The position numbers and the translations under genes were made by a program. From Paraspadella gotoi (Eukaryota > Chaetognatha), in the NCBI GenBank assembly GCA_051294375.1, contig CM119265.1, positions 964,089-1,028,088 of the forward strand: a DNA stretch of 64,000 nt, read 5' to 3'. Positions 10,401-21,654 of this stretch are shown here, piece after piece. The notes below the pieces were generated by a model. It ran no database searches. It was not told the DNA's origin and was given only the letters and a program-made list of their open reading frames with translations. Every line of letters begins with the position of its first letter. Positions within the stretch are counted from its first letter, which is position 1.

Positions 10401-11059
10401 TTTTAATGTTAAGTAATCGTTTGTGCATATGTTTCCTTCTAGTGCAGTCACGTGATAACTTAAAAATGTCTCCACGCGAGAAAGATACGGCGGCGCCACA
10501 TCTTGTGCCATCGGTTCAAGATACGGCGGCTCCACATCTTGTGCCATCGGTTCATTATACGGCGGCGCCACATCTTGTGCCATCGGTTCATGATACGGCG
10601 GCGCCACATCTTGTGCTATCGGTTCTTTGTCAATTTTTTTTCCGAAATTTTGAAATATTAATTTCGTCCTTATTCTTCCTCTATTTCTTATTTTCTTCCA
10701 CAAATCATCTTATCTTTGCCTTTTCCGATATACATCCCTGAATTTTTCCTCCCTCTCTCTCCCTCCATCCCTCCCTCCCCCATTCCGCCAAATCCTCTCT
10801 TCCCCTGTTTCCCTTCAGAGGACGCGGCGGATATCGCGGTCGATCGGCGGGCGTCGCTCAAGGATATCGGCGCGGCGGCGGCTACTTTGGCGGCGGACGC
10901 GGCCGCGGCGGTCGAGGTCGAGGACGCGGCGGTCGCGGCGGCGGTCGGCCCCGCGTCTCCAGGGAGATTCTGGACGCGCAGCTGGATCAGTACATGGCGA
11001 AGTCGCGAGCGACGTTGGACATGGAGTTGGACGTTTACATGGCGGGGACGGACGATTGA
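7402..11059 (+). CDS. CHTOP: Chromatin target of PRMT1 protein (mRNA export and chromatin factor)
   Basis: Coding exons: 7402 to about 7560 (donor unresolved), about 9530-9666, 9898-10057, 10285-10318 and 10819-11059 (TGA). The N-terminus [17 protein letters not shown] matches the conserved start of CHTOP. Exon 2 gives [21 protein letters not shown]-type sequence. Exon 3 starts with [11 protein letters not shown] and becomes Arg/Gly-rich. The last exon has a long RGG tract and ends in the FoP duplication region, [14 protein letters not shown] then [16 protein letters not shown]. Phases agree from exon 3 onward. CHTOP is methylated by PRMT1 in its RGG region and works with the TREX mRNA-export complex in the nucleus (family knowledge). 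The exon 1-2 junction has several possible donors (for example after the ER of LTER), so the central 10-40 residues are uncertain. A possible AATAAA poly(A) signal is at 11620. Confidence 0.88.
7640..7792 (+). repeat. Two-copy tandem duplication in CHTOP intron 1
   Basis: A unit of roughly 75 bp containing AACGAYGGAGACAGAGACA and GGATGCGTT...GGTATCGA occurs twice in tandem with scattered differences. It is open in one frame for 76 codons but has no recognisable protein content. Confidence 0.65.
8525..8669 (+). mobile_element. Interspersed repeat family B, copy 1
   Basis: The first of at least 13 copies of a repeat of about 150 bp. It begins near ATGAAATTGGTACAACCAAT, carries AATAAATAAGCTATCTTGCC and CTGACTTTGGACAGGCTTTG in the middle, and ends ACAAGATAATGACATTGCAG then GTCCCTGCAAGCTT. 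Other copies: 12411-12552, 17433-17573, 17645-17878 (inverted), 22727-22756 (fragment), 24983-25075, 25525-25690 (inverted), 27415-27530 (inverted), 43600-43682, 55528-55592, 58665-58790, 59053-59195 and 63041-63145. It is probably a SINE or other short non-autonomous element; I could not find convincing A and B boxes. Confidence 0.75.
9040..9195. mobile_element. Repeat family D
   Basis: GC-richer segment with GGGATGGGGCTTCTC, CCCCTGTCACTGGCGCGGTTACCCTAG and AACGGTCTAGC-type elements. A related copy in the opposite orientation lies at 44730-44970 (GGCGAGACCGTCCTAGGGTA, CAGTGGCAGGAGG, GATGCCCCATCCCAATG). The two are diverged; it is probably a SINE family. Confidence 0.5.
9209..9252. repeat. 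22-bp tandem repeat, two copies
   Basis: TTTACCGCCACACTTCCCTA occurs twice in direct succession inside CHTOP intron 1. Confidence 0.8.
10482..10627 (+). repeat. 36-bp minisatellite, four units, in the last CHTOP intron
   Basis: Four contiguous units of 36 bp, each containing GATACGGCGGCGCCACATCT and TGTGCCATCGGTTCA, with a few substitutions. Because 36 is a multiple of three and no stop is present, it is open on both strands as a 12-residue repeat (plus strand [10 protein letters not shown], minus strand [11 protein letters not shown]). It lies between CHTOP exons and has no spacers. Confidence 0.9.
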
Positions 11060-12619
11060 GGTGATTTAACATCAGTGGGCATGGAAATGTTATGGTGGCT
11101 TGGTAGGGGATATTGCCTGTGATTCGCGGGCGCATCTGACCGTTCTTGGGGGGATCAGGGGGTTTCGGAACCTCCTTTGTCGAACGGTGGGGGAACGGAA
11201 CCAACCCAACATGGGTTCCGACCCTTAATCACTCAATCATTGGAGTTAGAGGTGTTACCAACTCGCCATCATGATTCATTTCCTTAAGTATTTATTATTA
11301 ATAATTTATAATTCGTCAATTGGTTTTGACTAAGTGGGCACTGGATAGATTGGGTTGGAAAGTCCAGGAGCGAATTCAAAAATGGTTTGGATCCAATTGT
11401 AGGAAAAGATGAAATCGTTGATTCGTTTTAATCTCGTTTTCTTTAGGATCGAATTTACGGATTTTTCTCATCATCATTCGCCGAAAAAAACGAACAACGT
11501 TGTTGTCCTTTTCTTTGTTCTCTTCTTTGTTCCCTTTATTCGTAACCTTTTCGTCGTCCTTTTTTCCTCTCTTCTCTTCTCTTCTCTTCTCTTCTCTTCT
11601 CTTCTCTTCTCTCACACACAATAAACTGTATTTTCCATCCTATTTTATTGTGCGCGTCTCCAATTGTGACGCAGATTTAGTGTTTAGAATTTTTCTCGCG
11701 TCGTAGGAAATAATCGATAAGTTTCTCTTTTCATTCAAACAACGCCGAATAATCTGTAGTCCTAATTATTTCATTATAATTAAGAAGAAAGACCTCATTA
11801 ATTCTAAGTTAACAATTGCTTATTCCTTACGACCGACGCCATCTTGGTTTTTTTTTTTCGCTCGATCCAAACGATCGAATTTGAAACTCGTAATGACTTT
11901 TTTCCTTTGTTTTTTTTCTCTCGAATGTTCAATTTGATGATCCAATTCGCTATTATTCGCGAAATATGGAAAAAATAAAAGATTTGTTGAAAAATAAAAA
12001 ATTTAAATTATTTACGTAATTTGTCGATACTCCGATATTCATAGATTAGTGAATTTAATTGAATCTAGATTAGTGGTACAAGATCTCTTTCATTGTCCCG
12101 CGTCAGTTTCGCCTTAGTCAAGTACCATTCATGATCCTGACAAAAAAAACAGAATGGATTCATCCCTGTTTTATTTAAACGGTTATGTAAAAGCGAACGT
12201 TCCGTGTTTAAAATCGGAAAGCAACCGAATGAGCTGTGTACTTATTTAATATTATTATCGTTCAGCGTTGGCGCTTTCTGCAGCAGCGCATATTAGGAAG
12301 GTGTCTCACTGAGATTGGCTGAAAAATGATCGTTTGTATTTATTGTAATAAGGTATTAAATTTAAAATCTACCTTAACCCAGGTCGGCGAAAGTTGTTTT
12401 ATTATTACATCTATGAAATTGGTACAACCAATATAAAAATTATCCATTCATTTAATAAATAAGCTATCTTGCCCCTGACCTTGGACAGGCTTTGGTGGCC
12501 CAAGGCCTCCATCAGTCTTACAAGATAATGACATTGCAGGTCCCTGCAAGCTATATTATAGAAAAAATAGCTTCATTTACCTTTGACTTAAAAGGGAACT
12601 TTCAAGCACGTCGGCTTAA

Positions 12620-12927
12620 AATAGCCATACCCGATGAAATTTAAATGCTAATGAATACAGCGTTAAAATAATCTATCATGAGCATAGATTATAGTATTAA
12701 AATATTTTTTGTCAAAAATTCTTTTTTCTGAGGGAACTAGCCTTATTAAAATTATTATATTACTATCTTTAAATAAATATTAAAAAAATAATTACTAGGG
12801 TATAGAACCATATAAGAAATTTGTTTTCCATTGAAAGTATAGTTAAGGATGTATAAATTTTCGTTTGAGCTTGTACTCGCTCTAAATTTCGGACTCACCC
12901 CATTGAGTGCGGCTACCCCTACTTAAA
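12620..12927 (+). mobile_element. Repeat family A, internally deleted copy
   Basis: It begins TAGCCATACCCGATGAAATT and ends CTCACCCCATTGAGTGCGGC then TACCCCTA. The left end and the reverse complement of the right end match imperfectly (TAGCCATA.CCC against TAGGGGTAGCC), suggesting a MITE-like element with short imperfect terminal inverted repeats. Compared with the copy at 21655-22262, the central 300 bp is missing. Confidence 0.6.
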
Positions 12928-13815
12928 ACGACTTTTCAAACAGATTTTCGACTCGCCCACTCAATCGAATTTTCTTTATCCTCTTCCCTCCCACTTCCCC
13001 TCTCTCCCTTCTCCCCCCTTCCCCTCACTCCTCTCCCTTCTCTCCCCCTTCCTCTCCCTTCTCCTACCCCTTCCTCCTTCCCCCTCCGCGCGGATACTGA
13101 TCCTGCGGATCGGTTCAACGATCGAGACGAGAGAGAGAGACGATACGAGAGCGAGAGAGTCAGTGATGTTTTTGAGTTGCGCGATTCTCTCCCGGGTCGT
13201 TGATCCTGTGAACGTGATGCTTGTCAGTTGGTGATTTATTGTGAACCCATTGTCGTGATTTGAGAAGGGATGTCAGTTGATCAAAAGATAAAACTTATTT
13301 AATTATTAAAGGAGTAAATTCTCTCGTTTTTAGACGTATATTCAATTAATGATTATCAAAATTCTGCATTAACCGCCGTGTATAACTTGCAAATAATTTT
13401 CTGAACTACACGACATCGATCCTGGGAGAAACTCACCAAAAATATAATTGTTGCTAATACTTACGCAAGATTATATTAAGGTGGTACTAAGACTATTTGT
13501 GGTCATCTTTTCTTAAATTATTCCGAAATTCAATTGTTTCTTCCCTACCTTTATATCTGCAATCTCTTCCCTTTTCCCTGGCCCCATCTCTCTCTCTCTA
13601 CCCCTCCACCTTCTCCTCCCATCTCACTCTCTCTTCCTCCCATCTCTCTCCTTCCCATCTCACTCTCTCTTCTTCCCATTTCTCTCTCTTCCTCCCATCT
13701 CTTTCCTTCCCATCTTACTCTCTCTTCTTCCCATCTCTCTCTCCTCCCTTCCCTACCCCTTTTACCCTCTGCGCCCACGGGTAATTTGCGCCAACGCTTT
13801 GGTCGGAAGATATCG

Positions 13816-13819
<4 letters not shown>

Positions 13820-13857
<38 letters not shown>
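13820..13857. repeat. (CT)n microsatellite
   Basis: An uninterrupted CT dinucleotide run of about 38 bp in a longer pyrimidine-rich stretch. Confidence 0.95.
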
Positions 13858-13860
<3 letters not shown>

Positions 13861-14627
13861 CCAGTTTTTGTTTGCCGACTCGGAAATTCAAAAACTCCGC
13901 CGGGAATTAATTTTTCTCTTTTTTTTTTTTCGTTTGCTTTTTCTTTATTTTGCTGCTTCGACGAAGCAGCGAGCGAATTACGCTCATGTTTACATTTTTG
14001 TTTATACATTGTTGTTCTATTTCGACACAAGTTAATATTAATTTATGCTCAATTTTTATCCGATCTATATATAATTCCGGTTCGCCTATAATGACAATTT
14101 GATGGTTACGAGATTGAAATAGCGTAGATAACTAAACGGATGTAACCTTTTAGTCACTCCAATCACCCCAATGTCATTATCGAATAATTCGATCGCTCCT
14201 TTCCAAATTTTATCTCTTCTCAAATTTGTCCGTTCGATATTTTAAATTCGCCAAAGAAAATGTTTTTTTTTTTACCCTTAAATTTTAAAAATTCGAAAAT
14301 CGTAAATTTGGCTCCGAACGCAATTCATTCTCTTTTTTCTGAAATTCTGGATTTTTTCAATCGTAAAATTGTAATATTTACTTTGTCGCCGAGATTCTCT
14401 TTAAATTGTCACCTCTGGTCATTAAATGCTTGAAACTTTCCCATTAAAAACAAATTTTTGAACAACTTTAATCCGATTTAAACGTTTCACTTTCACGCAT
14501 GTCATTGAATCCCGCTGACATTAGTTGTAAAATATTTATTTTTATCAGCTTGATATAAAGATCTTTAAAAAAAAAAAAACCTCGACGTTAGATTCACCTT
14601 GAGCCATCGTGATCTAAATTACCTGGC

Positions 14628-14700
14628 ACTTCCCTATATCTGCCTGGCACCACATTGCATCTGCCTGGCACCTCCCTGCATCTGCCTGGCACCTCCTCGC
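14628..14700. repeat. 21-bp minisatellite
   Basis: Units of the form ATCTGCCTGGCACCTCCCTGC are repeated three to four times. On the minus strand they read as a RCQADAG repeat inside a short open frame that I do not consider a gene. Confidence 0.8.
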
Positions 14701-15829
14701 TTCAAATCCTTGTTTCGAGACAAAGTTTTTTTCAAACTCGATTGCGACAATCAATGTAACTTTTTTTATTTTTAAAATTGTAATTTTTCTCTGTCGGTCA
14801 TCATTTTTGTATTCAACCAAAACTTCTGGTTAATTTCTATCTTTGATAATAAACCCTTCGCCCTCGTTGGCTTAAATTTCCAAGGTCAGTTCATTTGCCA
14901 AGTGGAGCACACCCTTTATCAAAACAGATCAAAGTAAAATACGATCGATGTTGAAAACTGCTAGTAGTTGATTTCGAAATACAGTTTCGACTATTATTAC
15001 TCTGAAGTTTCCAAACAGGATTGCGAAACAATATATTAATGTCCCCAGACTGATTTTTTTTTTTCTCTTAACCAATTCTGTTTTTAAGCGGAAAGACTTT
15101 CGTAAAAGGGTTTTACTACTCATTCAGAAGTTCAATTCTAAAAATGTCAGATTTTGTTTTAAAATTGTTAATTTTCCATCCAAACATTCTCTGAACTCTT
15201 CTTTCCTCTTCTGCCCCCCTCTTCCTATTTCTCACTCTCTCTCTCTCTCTCTTCCTTTTCCTTTTCTCAAATTACAGAATCCTCAAACTTAATTTGAAGA
15301 GGAAACGCCTAAAGGCTTTTCTATCTTTTTCAACTCAAAAAGACAAAAAAAGCTAAAAAGGAATAAAAATATCAATAAAAAAAAAGAGAAAAGAGAAGCC
15401 AGAGAATGAAAGAGAGTTTTTGTCGGAAAACTGCTTGGGGGCGAAAGAGCAAGCAAAAACGGTCGGCGTGAACTTCAGGCTAACCTCTCGTGTTTAGCGA
15501 CTCTTGTTAATATTAATTATCGTGATTTTGGAGGAGAAATAATTATTATTTTTTTCGAGTTTCGACGCATCCAACCTCGCGAAGCTGATCGTAATATTTA
15601 TTTTTTCCAACTGTAATAATGTACGTAGTATAAAAGATTTTTGATACCAACTTAAAAAGCATTTTTTTCTCGGCTTATTTTTACATTCGCCGACCGGGAT
15701 TTTGCGGTCGGTTATTTTTTTTTTCGTTTATAGAAATATTTTTTTTCCCCCCGTTTATAGAAATCTCGTTAAGTAAAAATTAAAAAAGGATACCAATAAG
15801 AGTAAAAAAACCTTTTTATAATTTTTTTT

Positions 15830-16385
15830 TCTCAAAAACTCCCCGAACTACCCTTAAACCTTAACTACCCTTAACCGAATTGTTAACCATTTAAAAAATA
15901 TAATATACAAAAAATAATTAAAATAATTATTCGAACAAATAATATATACAAATTTTTTTTAATTAAAAAAAAAAAAGAAATGAAAAAAAAATTATATTAC
16001 TGCGCAAACTGAGACCATGTTAAAGAGAAAACAAAATTCAATGGATTAACAAAGTAGCAACCGTTGGTAGCTAAGGTTGCGGACATCGAATAGTAAAGTT
16101 ATCCTTTTTCTCAATAAAGCCGGTCTATTAGGAATTGTTTTGCTTTGACAAATCCAGTTTATGTGCTAAATAAATAAAATTAAATTAACGTTTTTTTTAA
16201 ATCTGAAGCTATTGTAATCGGTTTATTACTCATTAAAGCCTTTGGGAAAAAAAATATTACATAAAGCCAAAGGGTCGACGATATAAACAAGAACGGTAAT
16301 TCAAATGTATTGCGCCGCAGCGACTGCCTTATCACGTGTATTTCTCGTAACATGACATGACTACAATAACTTTTTTGGCCCGTGT
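15830..16385 (+). mobile_element. Repeat family F
   Basis: Landmarks in order: CTACCCTTAAACCTTAACTA, a block with GGATTAACAAAGTAGCAACC then GTTGGTAGCTAAGGTTGCGG, and TTGCGCCGCAGCGACTGCCT near CACGTGTATTTCT. The same landmarks recur in the same order across 60830-62285, and the middle block recurs weakly at 63640-63760. No coding capacity seen. Confidence 0.5.
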
Positions 16386-17233
16386 ATTTATGACATGCAT
16401 TGCATCAAAATTTCGTCTTTTATCTCTTATAGTTTTAGGATTTCCTAAAGGCGACGCTAGAAGTCTTAGATTTGGGGCTTTTTTCTTTTCTTAACAAATG
16501 AGAAACCAACTATATGCAAATCATATGCATTTTTAATGTAAGTGGGACAAACCGACGGGCATACCGACATACCGACAGACCGACCGAAAAGTGACGAGTT
16601 GCTCCGCCAGTACTCTTTTTTGTAGTAGGCTTTTTTTAAATATTATAAACTACCAAAGATAAATCCGTTTAAAAAAATTGCTCGTTTCACACTCACAAAA
16701 CTTTGCCAAGTTTAATACAAAAAAAATCTCGCATCCTTTTATTTTTTTCTGTTCGACGAACGATTATTCTTTCTTTCAACTTTCAAACGATTTGGATCTT
16801 AAGTTTTGAGTTTTTGTATACAATATTAATCGTTTCCGGATGTTTTTCTTGTACGAGTGTTACTAATCCATTCGTCATTTGTTAAAAATAAGATCTTTTC
16901 CTAATTTCTTCTTTTTAGACTTTATACCGTTTCATGACTCATGACGAAAAAAAAGTTCCCGGGACGAAAAAGCGACACTGATTTTACGTCTTCAAACGTC
17001 TCGACATTTTCGTGGACAACCTCGACGCATCCGATCTTAAATTCACGTGTCGGCGTCTCTTCTCGACCTCATCGGTCAACGACTTAAACCTTCTGCAAGA
17101 GCTTTCATAGCCTCTTTCTTGGCGATCAACCGTCATTGTGATTGTCCTCATTCCTTGTCCCGTTTCTCCAACGTTTCTTTTCCTGACTCTCTCCTCTTTC
17201 TCCCTCTCCTCTCCCGCCCCTCTCTCCTTCACA

Positions 17234-19208
17234 ATGTCCACCCCACGCTCCCTCCGCAAAAAACTCGTTGTGGTCGGAGATGGTGAATGCGGAAAAACAT
17301 CTCTTCTCATCACTTTTTCCAAAGACGAATTTCCGGAAAACTACGACCCCACTGTATTCGAGACATACGTGGCTGACATAGAGGTGGAGGGAAAACCGGT
17401 AAGTATTGATGATTAATTAAAACTCATACATATATGAAATTGGTACTACCAATATAAAATTTATAAATTCATTTAATAGATGAGCTATCTTGCCCCTGAC
17501 TTTGGACAGGCTTTGGTGGTTTAATGCCTCCATTCCCACAAGACAATGACATAGCAGGTTCGCGCAAGCTTTAAATTCCCCGATCTAATACTTTGTGGTC
17601 CTTTTATACAATTAAAACATGTTATACCATTTCAATTGCCAGGTACTCTGGGAGTGAATAAACGAAACCGTGAGAGTGTCTTGATTGAAAGCTTGAAGGA
17701 TCCAGCTATGTCATTATCTTGTAGAATCCTTAACCCACCATAGCTATGTCATTATAGCTATGTCATTATCTTGTAAAATCCTTAACCCACCATAGCCTCT
17801 CCAAAGTCAGGGGCAGGATAGTTTATTTTTAACATGAAAAGATAATTTTTGTATTGGTGGTAACAATTTCATTGACAAAACCAGCTGCGGCTATAAAGAC
17901 TGAACTAGATATACTTTATCGAGATACGAGGTCAAAACGAAGTGATAAATCTTTTCTTCTCGAATCCATAAAAATCGGTTCCCGAGATTTATTTCTTCAA
18001 ATATAATTAAATCTTAATTAATTCGCCTCCTCCGCCTGCTGCTTCGTCCCGCTCCGCTGCTGCTCCTGCCGCCGCTTCTCCCGCGCCGCTGCTCCGCCGC
18101 GCCATTCCTCCGCCTCCTGCTTCCCCCCCCCCCGCAGGTGGAGCTCGCCCTCTGGGATACAGCGGGTCAAGAGGACTACGACCGACTCCGCCCTCTCTCG
18201 TATCCCGACACGGACGTGGTCCTCATGTGTTTCGCCGTCAACAATCCCGACTCTTTCGATAACATCCCCGAGAAGTGGACGCCCGAAGTCAAGCATTACT
18301 GCCCCACCGTTCCAATCCTGCTCATCGGCTGCAAGCGGGACTTGCGGCAGGTTAGATCGGGGGACGGTTTTGACAAAAAAAACAAATTTAAATTTTAAAG
18401 CACGGCTCAATTGGTAGTTAGTGCAGACAGCAACATTGTTTGTTATATAGTCAGTTTAGTCACATAGCAACAATGAAAACAGTAGTTAATAAGCAACAGT
18501 CACGAATACGTAAGAAAATTTAAATATGAAGCTGTTTTTCACACAAGCCGGTAAAACTGAATGAAACGTCTTTCGTATCCGTGACTGTTGCTGTGTTATT
18601 ACTGTTGTCATTGTTGCTGTTGTTAATACCGATTCTGTTGGCTTCGACATTTTAAGTTTGTCTTTGTCTTCCACATCATTTATTTGTCTCCCTTGGCCTA
18701 TCCCCTTATCCTCGGACCTATCCTCCTATCCTCGGACCTAACCTCCACTTCCTCCTTGTCCCTCCTCCTCCCCTAACCTCCTTCAGGACGAACCAACCCT
18801 CAAATCTCTCGCCGCCCGCAAACTCAAGATGCCTTCGGTGGACGAGGCTCGATCAATGGCCGATCGCGTTGGTCAGTTTTCTCTCTGACTTGATCAATTT
18901 TGAAATGTGACTAATTATAATTATAATATAAGTTAAACGTTAAATGATTAACTAATATAAAAAAAATTTAAAAATGTTCTAACAAATACGTACTTAAATT
19001 AAATTAAATTAAAGTATTAAATATTCAGTGATATTCTCTAATTCTTTGTGATACTTGGTGACACTCTACCTCCCCTTTCCCAGGCGCAGTGACCTACGTG
19101 GAATGTTCGGCCAAAACGAAGGAAGGCGTTCGGGAGGTGTTCGAGGCGGCGGCGAGGGCGGCTCTGACCAAACCTTCTTCGACGGTGACTTGTTGCAAGG
19201 CTTTGTGA
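17234..19208 (+). CDS. Rho-family small GTPase with atypical nucleotide-binding residues
   Basis: Four exons: 17234-17398, 18138-18350, 18787-18871 and 19084-19208. They join in phase to 195 residues, close to the 193 of RhoA. Switch I region ([19 protein letters not shown]), switch II ([20 protein letters not shown] with Q66), the Rho-specific segment [14 protein letters not shown] and the CSAKT motif (162-166) place it in the Rho subfamily. The C-terminus CKAL is a CaaX box whose final Leu predicts geranylgeranylation and membrane anchoring. Unusual residues: the P-loop is GDGECGKTS (RhoA has GDGACGKTC) and the guanine-specificity NKxD motif is CKRD (C120 in place of Asn). RhoA N41, the target of bacterial C3 ADP-ribosylation, is Thr here. 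Rho proteins switch actomyosin contractility; this copy may be a divergent paralogue with altered nucleotide cycling (inference). Confidence 0.93.
17433..17573 (+). mobile_element. Repeat family B, copy in Rho intron 1
   Basis: Contains ATGAAATTGGTACTACCAAT, GAGCTATCTTGCCCCTGACT and GACAATGACATAGCAGGTT. It is followed about 70 bp later by an inverted copy at 17645-17878, forming a potential foldback in the Rho intron. Confidence 0.75.
17645..17878 (-). mobile_element. Repeat family B, inverted copy with internal tandem duplication
   Basis: Read on the minus strand it matches family B and ends AGCTTTCAATCAAGACACTC. The segment AGCTATGTCATTATCTTGTA plus AATCCTTAACCCACCATAG is duplicated within the copy. 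Confidence 0.75.
18351..18786. other. Rho intron 2, nothing recognised
   Basis: This 436-bp intron has a pyrimidine-rich 3' half (including TCCTCGGACCTA twice) leading to the splice acceptor. No gene or known repeat family seen. Confidence 0.5.
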
Positions 19209-20235
19209 CGGCTGGGGGGGGGGTTAGGTGGGAGGAAAGGGAGGTGGTCTTTGTGGGTTGAGGTGGTTCAAGATTGGGTTGGTGAAGGACCGGGGCGAGT
19301 ATGAAGAGAGAAAGGCCGAGGTTAGAGAAATATGGTCTTGGAAGTGAAGAGTGAAAGATGGAGTAAAAATATGTTTTGGTCCAAATGTAGAGGTGTGATC
19401 AACAACTTAAACACGATTATTCGAAAAAGGCCTTTACTGACTTTAGCTGAAAAGTTATTAAATTGGTGACCCGCTTTGTTATTGCTCGTTAAGTTGCACA
19501 ATCCAACAAAAATGCTATAATTTCGAAAAATAGTTTTATTGTGTCTTCACTTATTTATTCGCCGTATTATTTTAAGTCGCCGTTTTAATTCTAGTCGCTT
19601 TGTTACATTTTCTTATGCATTATATTTTTATGCTGTATTTTATTCAAGTTGTTAAATTAGTAGTATTAATTGAAAGGAGATTTTTCGTTAAAGCAGAAAA
19701 AATACAGAATTTTAATTATTCATTAAGGCTAATTAAAAATTTGTAGATTCATGAAAAAGATTATTCGGCCGCTGTTGGTTGGAAAAAAAAAATTATTTGC
19801 TTGTAATAAAATTCACTAAATAATGGGAAAGTCGTCCGTTTTCATAACGAGATTAATGAAAAGATATTTAATTAGAATGGAAAACCTCGGAAAAAGTTAG
19901 CCATTTATCGCTGTGAAAGTACGACCGAGGTTGTAGTTCATTCAAATAGCGATGTCGGCGGCGATTCACGCACGAGTCGCAGGTGTGGTTTCAGTGCTTT
20001 ATAATTAAGGCACGACATGTTACACCCTCTTTTCTACCTATTCAGTGTAACCGTTTAACAGCGATTTCCTTCATATATTAAAGGTCCGAATAATATTATA
20101 AATCTATTTAGTAATTTTTTGAGTTGAAATTTAATTTTCATTGCATAACTTTAAATCCTTATCGGGATTAAGGGAACTTTGTCATATGTTCTTCTTGCCG
20201 TTGTTCATATTTATAAGACTACAAATTTAAGGTTT

Positions 20236-20295
20236 ATTAGACAAATTGAAACTCAAATGAAACTTAACTTTCATTTGAGTTTCAATTTGTCTAAT
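20236..20295. repeat. Perfect 27-bp inverted repeat with 6-nt loop
   Basis: Left arm 20236-20262 and right arm 20269-20295 are exact reverse complements around the loop CTTAAC. The core reads TTGAAACTCAAATGAAA and its complement. Transcribed RNA would form a fully paired hairpin. Confidence 0.95.
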
Positions 20296-21654
20296 GAAAT
20301 GAGGTCGGGTTAGTCGAAGTCTTTATAGGTAAGTTAGTTAGATACTGATAACATTTGGAAAGAATAGAGGCATCATCCTTAGGACGAGATCTCAAGAATG
20401 ACTTTACCATTACTTCAAAATGCCAAGTGCTTTAAGAATTTTGAAGGAAAGTCTCCCGCATTTTTCGGTGACGGTCAGCGGACGAAGAGAGAGGTTCTCT
20501 ATTGTCACGAATGCCAGCATAATACTCTGTGATAATCTTAACGAGTAAAGTGCTACCATTCGCGAAAATATCGACCCTAATATTTTATTTCATGTTTTCC
20601 CCAGTCGCACATTTTGCACAAGTTCATTACTTTATCAACAAAAAAAAAGAAACAAAAAAACTGCACTGATTATTTTGAGGAGTTATAAAATTCAGATAGG
20701 GAGCCATCAAAAAAATTTAAATATCAAATTAATTTATGTATATAATATAAACCAAGTGTCTATTTTCATGTGAATTTTTTTTTTTAAATTAAACTTATGT
20801 TTTATATTTAAAATTTATATTTACTTAGTTAAAGGTTATTTTAAAGTTTTCTCTCGATTTGGAAGCGTCCCTCAAAAAAATGCATAAATAGACTTTGATA
20901 GAAAAAAACCGTTAATCTTATCATAAAATAAAAATCATTTGCTATTCACGAAATGAGATTTTTATTGTGATAACGAGCTTCGCACTTTGCATTGAGCAGT
21001 GAGTCACATCGAAGTGCGTGAGGCGGGCCTGTCCGTGAAACCGGTAACAACCTCTGACGTAGAGACTTGTGTTGAAAGAACAAGAAGATTTAGCCGTTTG
21101 AGGTCTGATGCTACATGATCTACTCTTCTACCTTTGAGCCTTTTCTTTCTGTATCTTTGTTTAACTTGACGTGTCTTACTTTATTTTCAGTTTACTCACT
21201 ACACTATCTATCTCTTTTACTTGCCGAGAGGCCAGGCAGTAGGCAAAATCTACCTTTAGCCAGATACCCATCTTCCCAGATATAGCTGATAAGCCCATCC
21301 CAAATTTATTCACCTACTTTATGCTGAGAGCTATGCCATTTCGAAGCTGCAGTACATTTTGTATAATTTTCATGTAGCCTGATATTGTTTTAATCGACAT
21401 TCAAAATCCAGTTAAACTGATAGGGGATTCAGTTTTTACGCTTTGATTACAAAATTCTTCTCTTTTTTTCTCAACGATTTCAATCTCTGGTCAATTTTAT
21501 CAAGTTTCATCTCAAATTTCCTTTTAACGATTAAATTTATTTTGAGAGAATTTCTCTGTAGCGATGTGACATTATTACCACCAAGTACAGGGTGTTCCGT
21601 CGTCGTTACTGTGCCTGTAGGCTTTTGTCAATGGCAAGCGCCCTCAATCCTTAA

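Larger units (their letters stand above)
11060..17233. other. Intergenic region between CHTOP and the Rho gene
   Basis: About 6.2 kb, mostly AT-rich, with no coding region I can support. It contains a (CTTCT)n tract at 11565-11612 next to a possible CHTOP poly(A) signal, repeat B at 12411-12552, repeat A at 12620-12927, pyrimidine-rich microsatellites at 12960-13090, 13580-13760 and (CT)n at 13820-13857, a 21-bp minisatellite at 14628-14700, and a repeat shared with the right end of the window at 15830-16385. Confidence 0.6.

Noticed and set aside
10482-10627. CRISPR-like array of 36-bp direct repeats
   Set aside because: The units are contiguous with no spacers, and the DNA is animal nuclear sequence. 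It is a minisatellite.
12907-13203. Possible exon ending ERRYESERVSDVFELRDSLPGR
   Set aside because: The last 30 codons look protein-like, but the upstream part is a pyrimidine tract and no matching partner exon or strong splice sites were found.
13534-14091. Open frames of 95-185 codons on both strands
   Set aside because: They consist of pyrimidine-rich microsatellite sequence translated as Ser/Leu/Pro or Arg/Glu runs with no other protein signal.
18018-18410. 130-codon minus-strand frame over a Rho exon
   Set aside because: Antisense to the exon carrying switch II and the Rho insert region, which is conserved on the plus strand.
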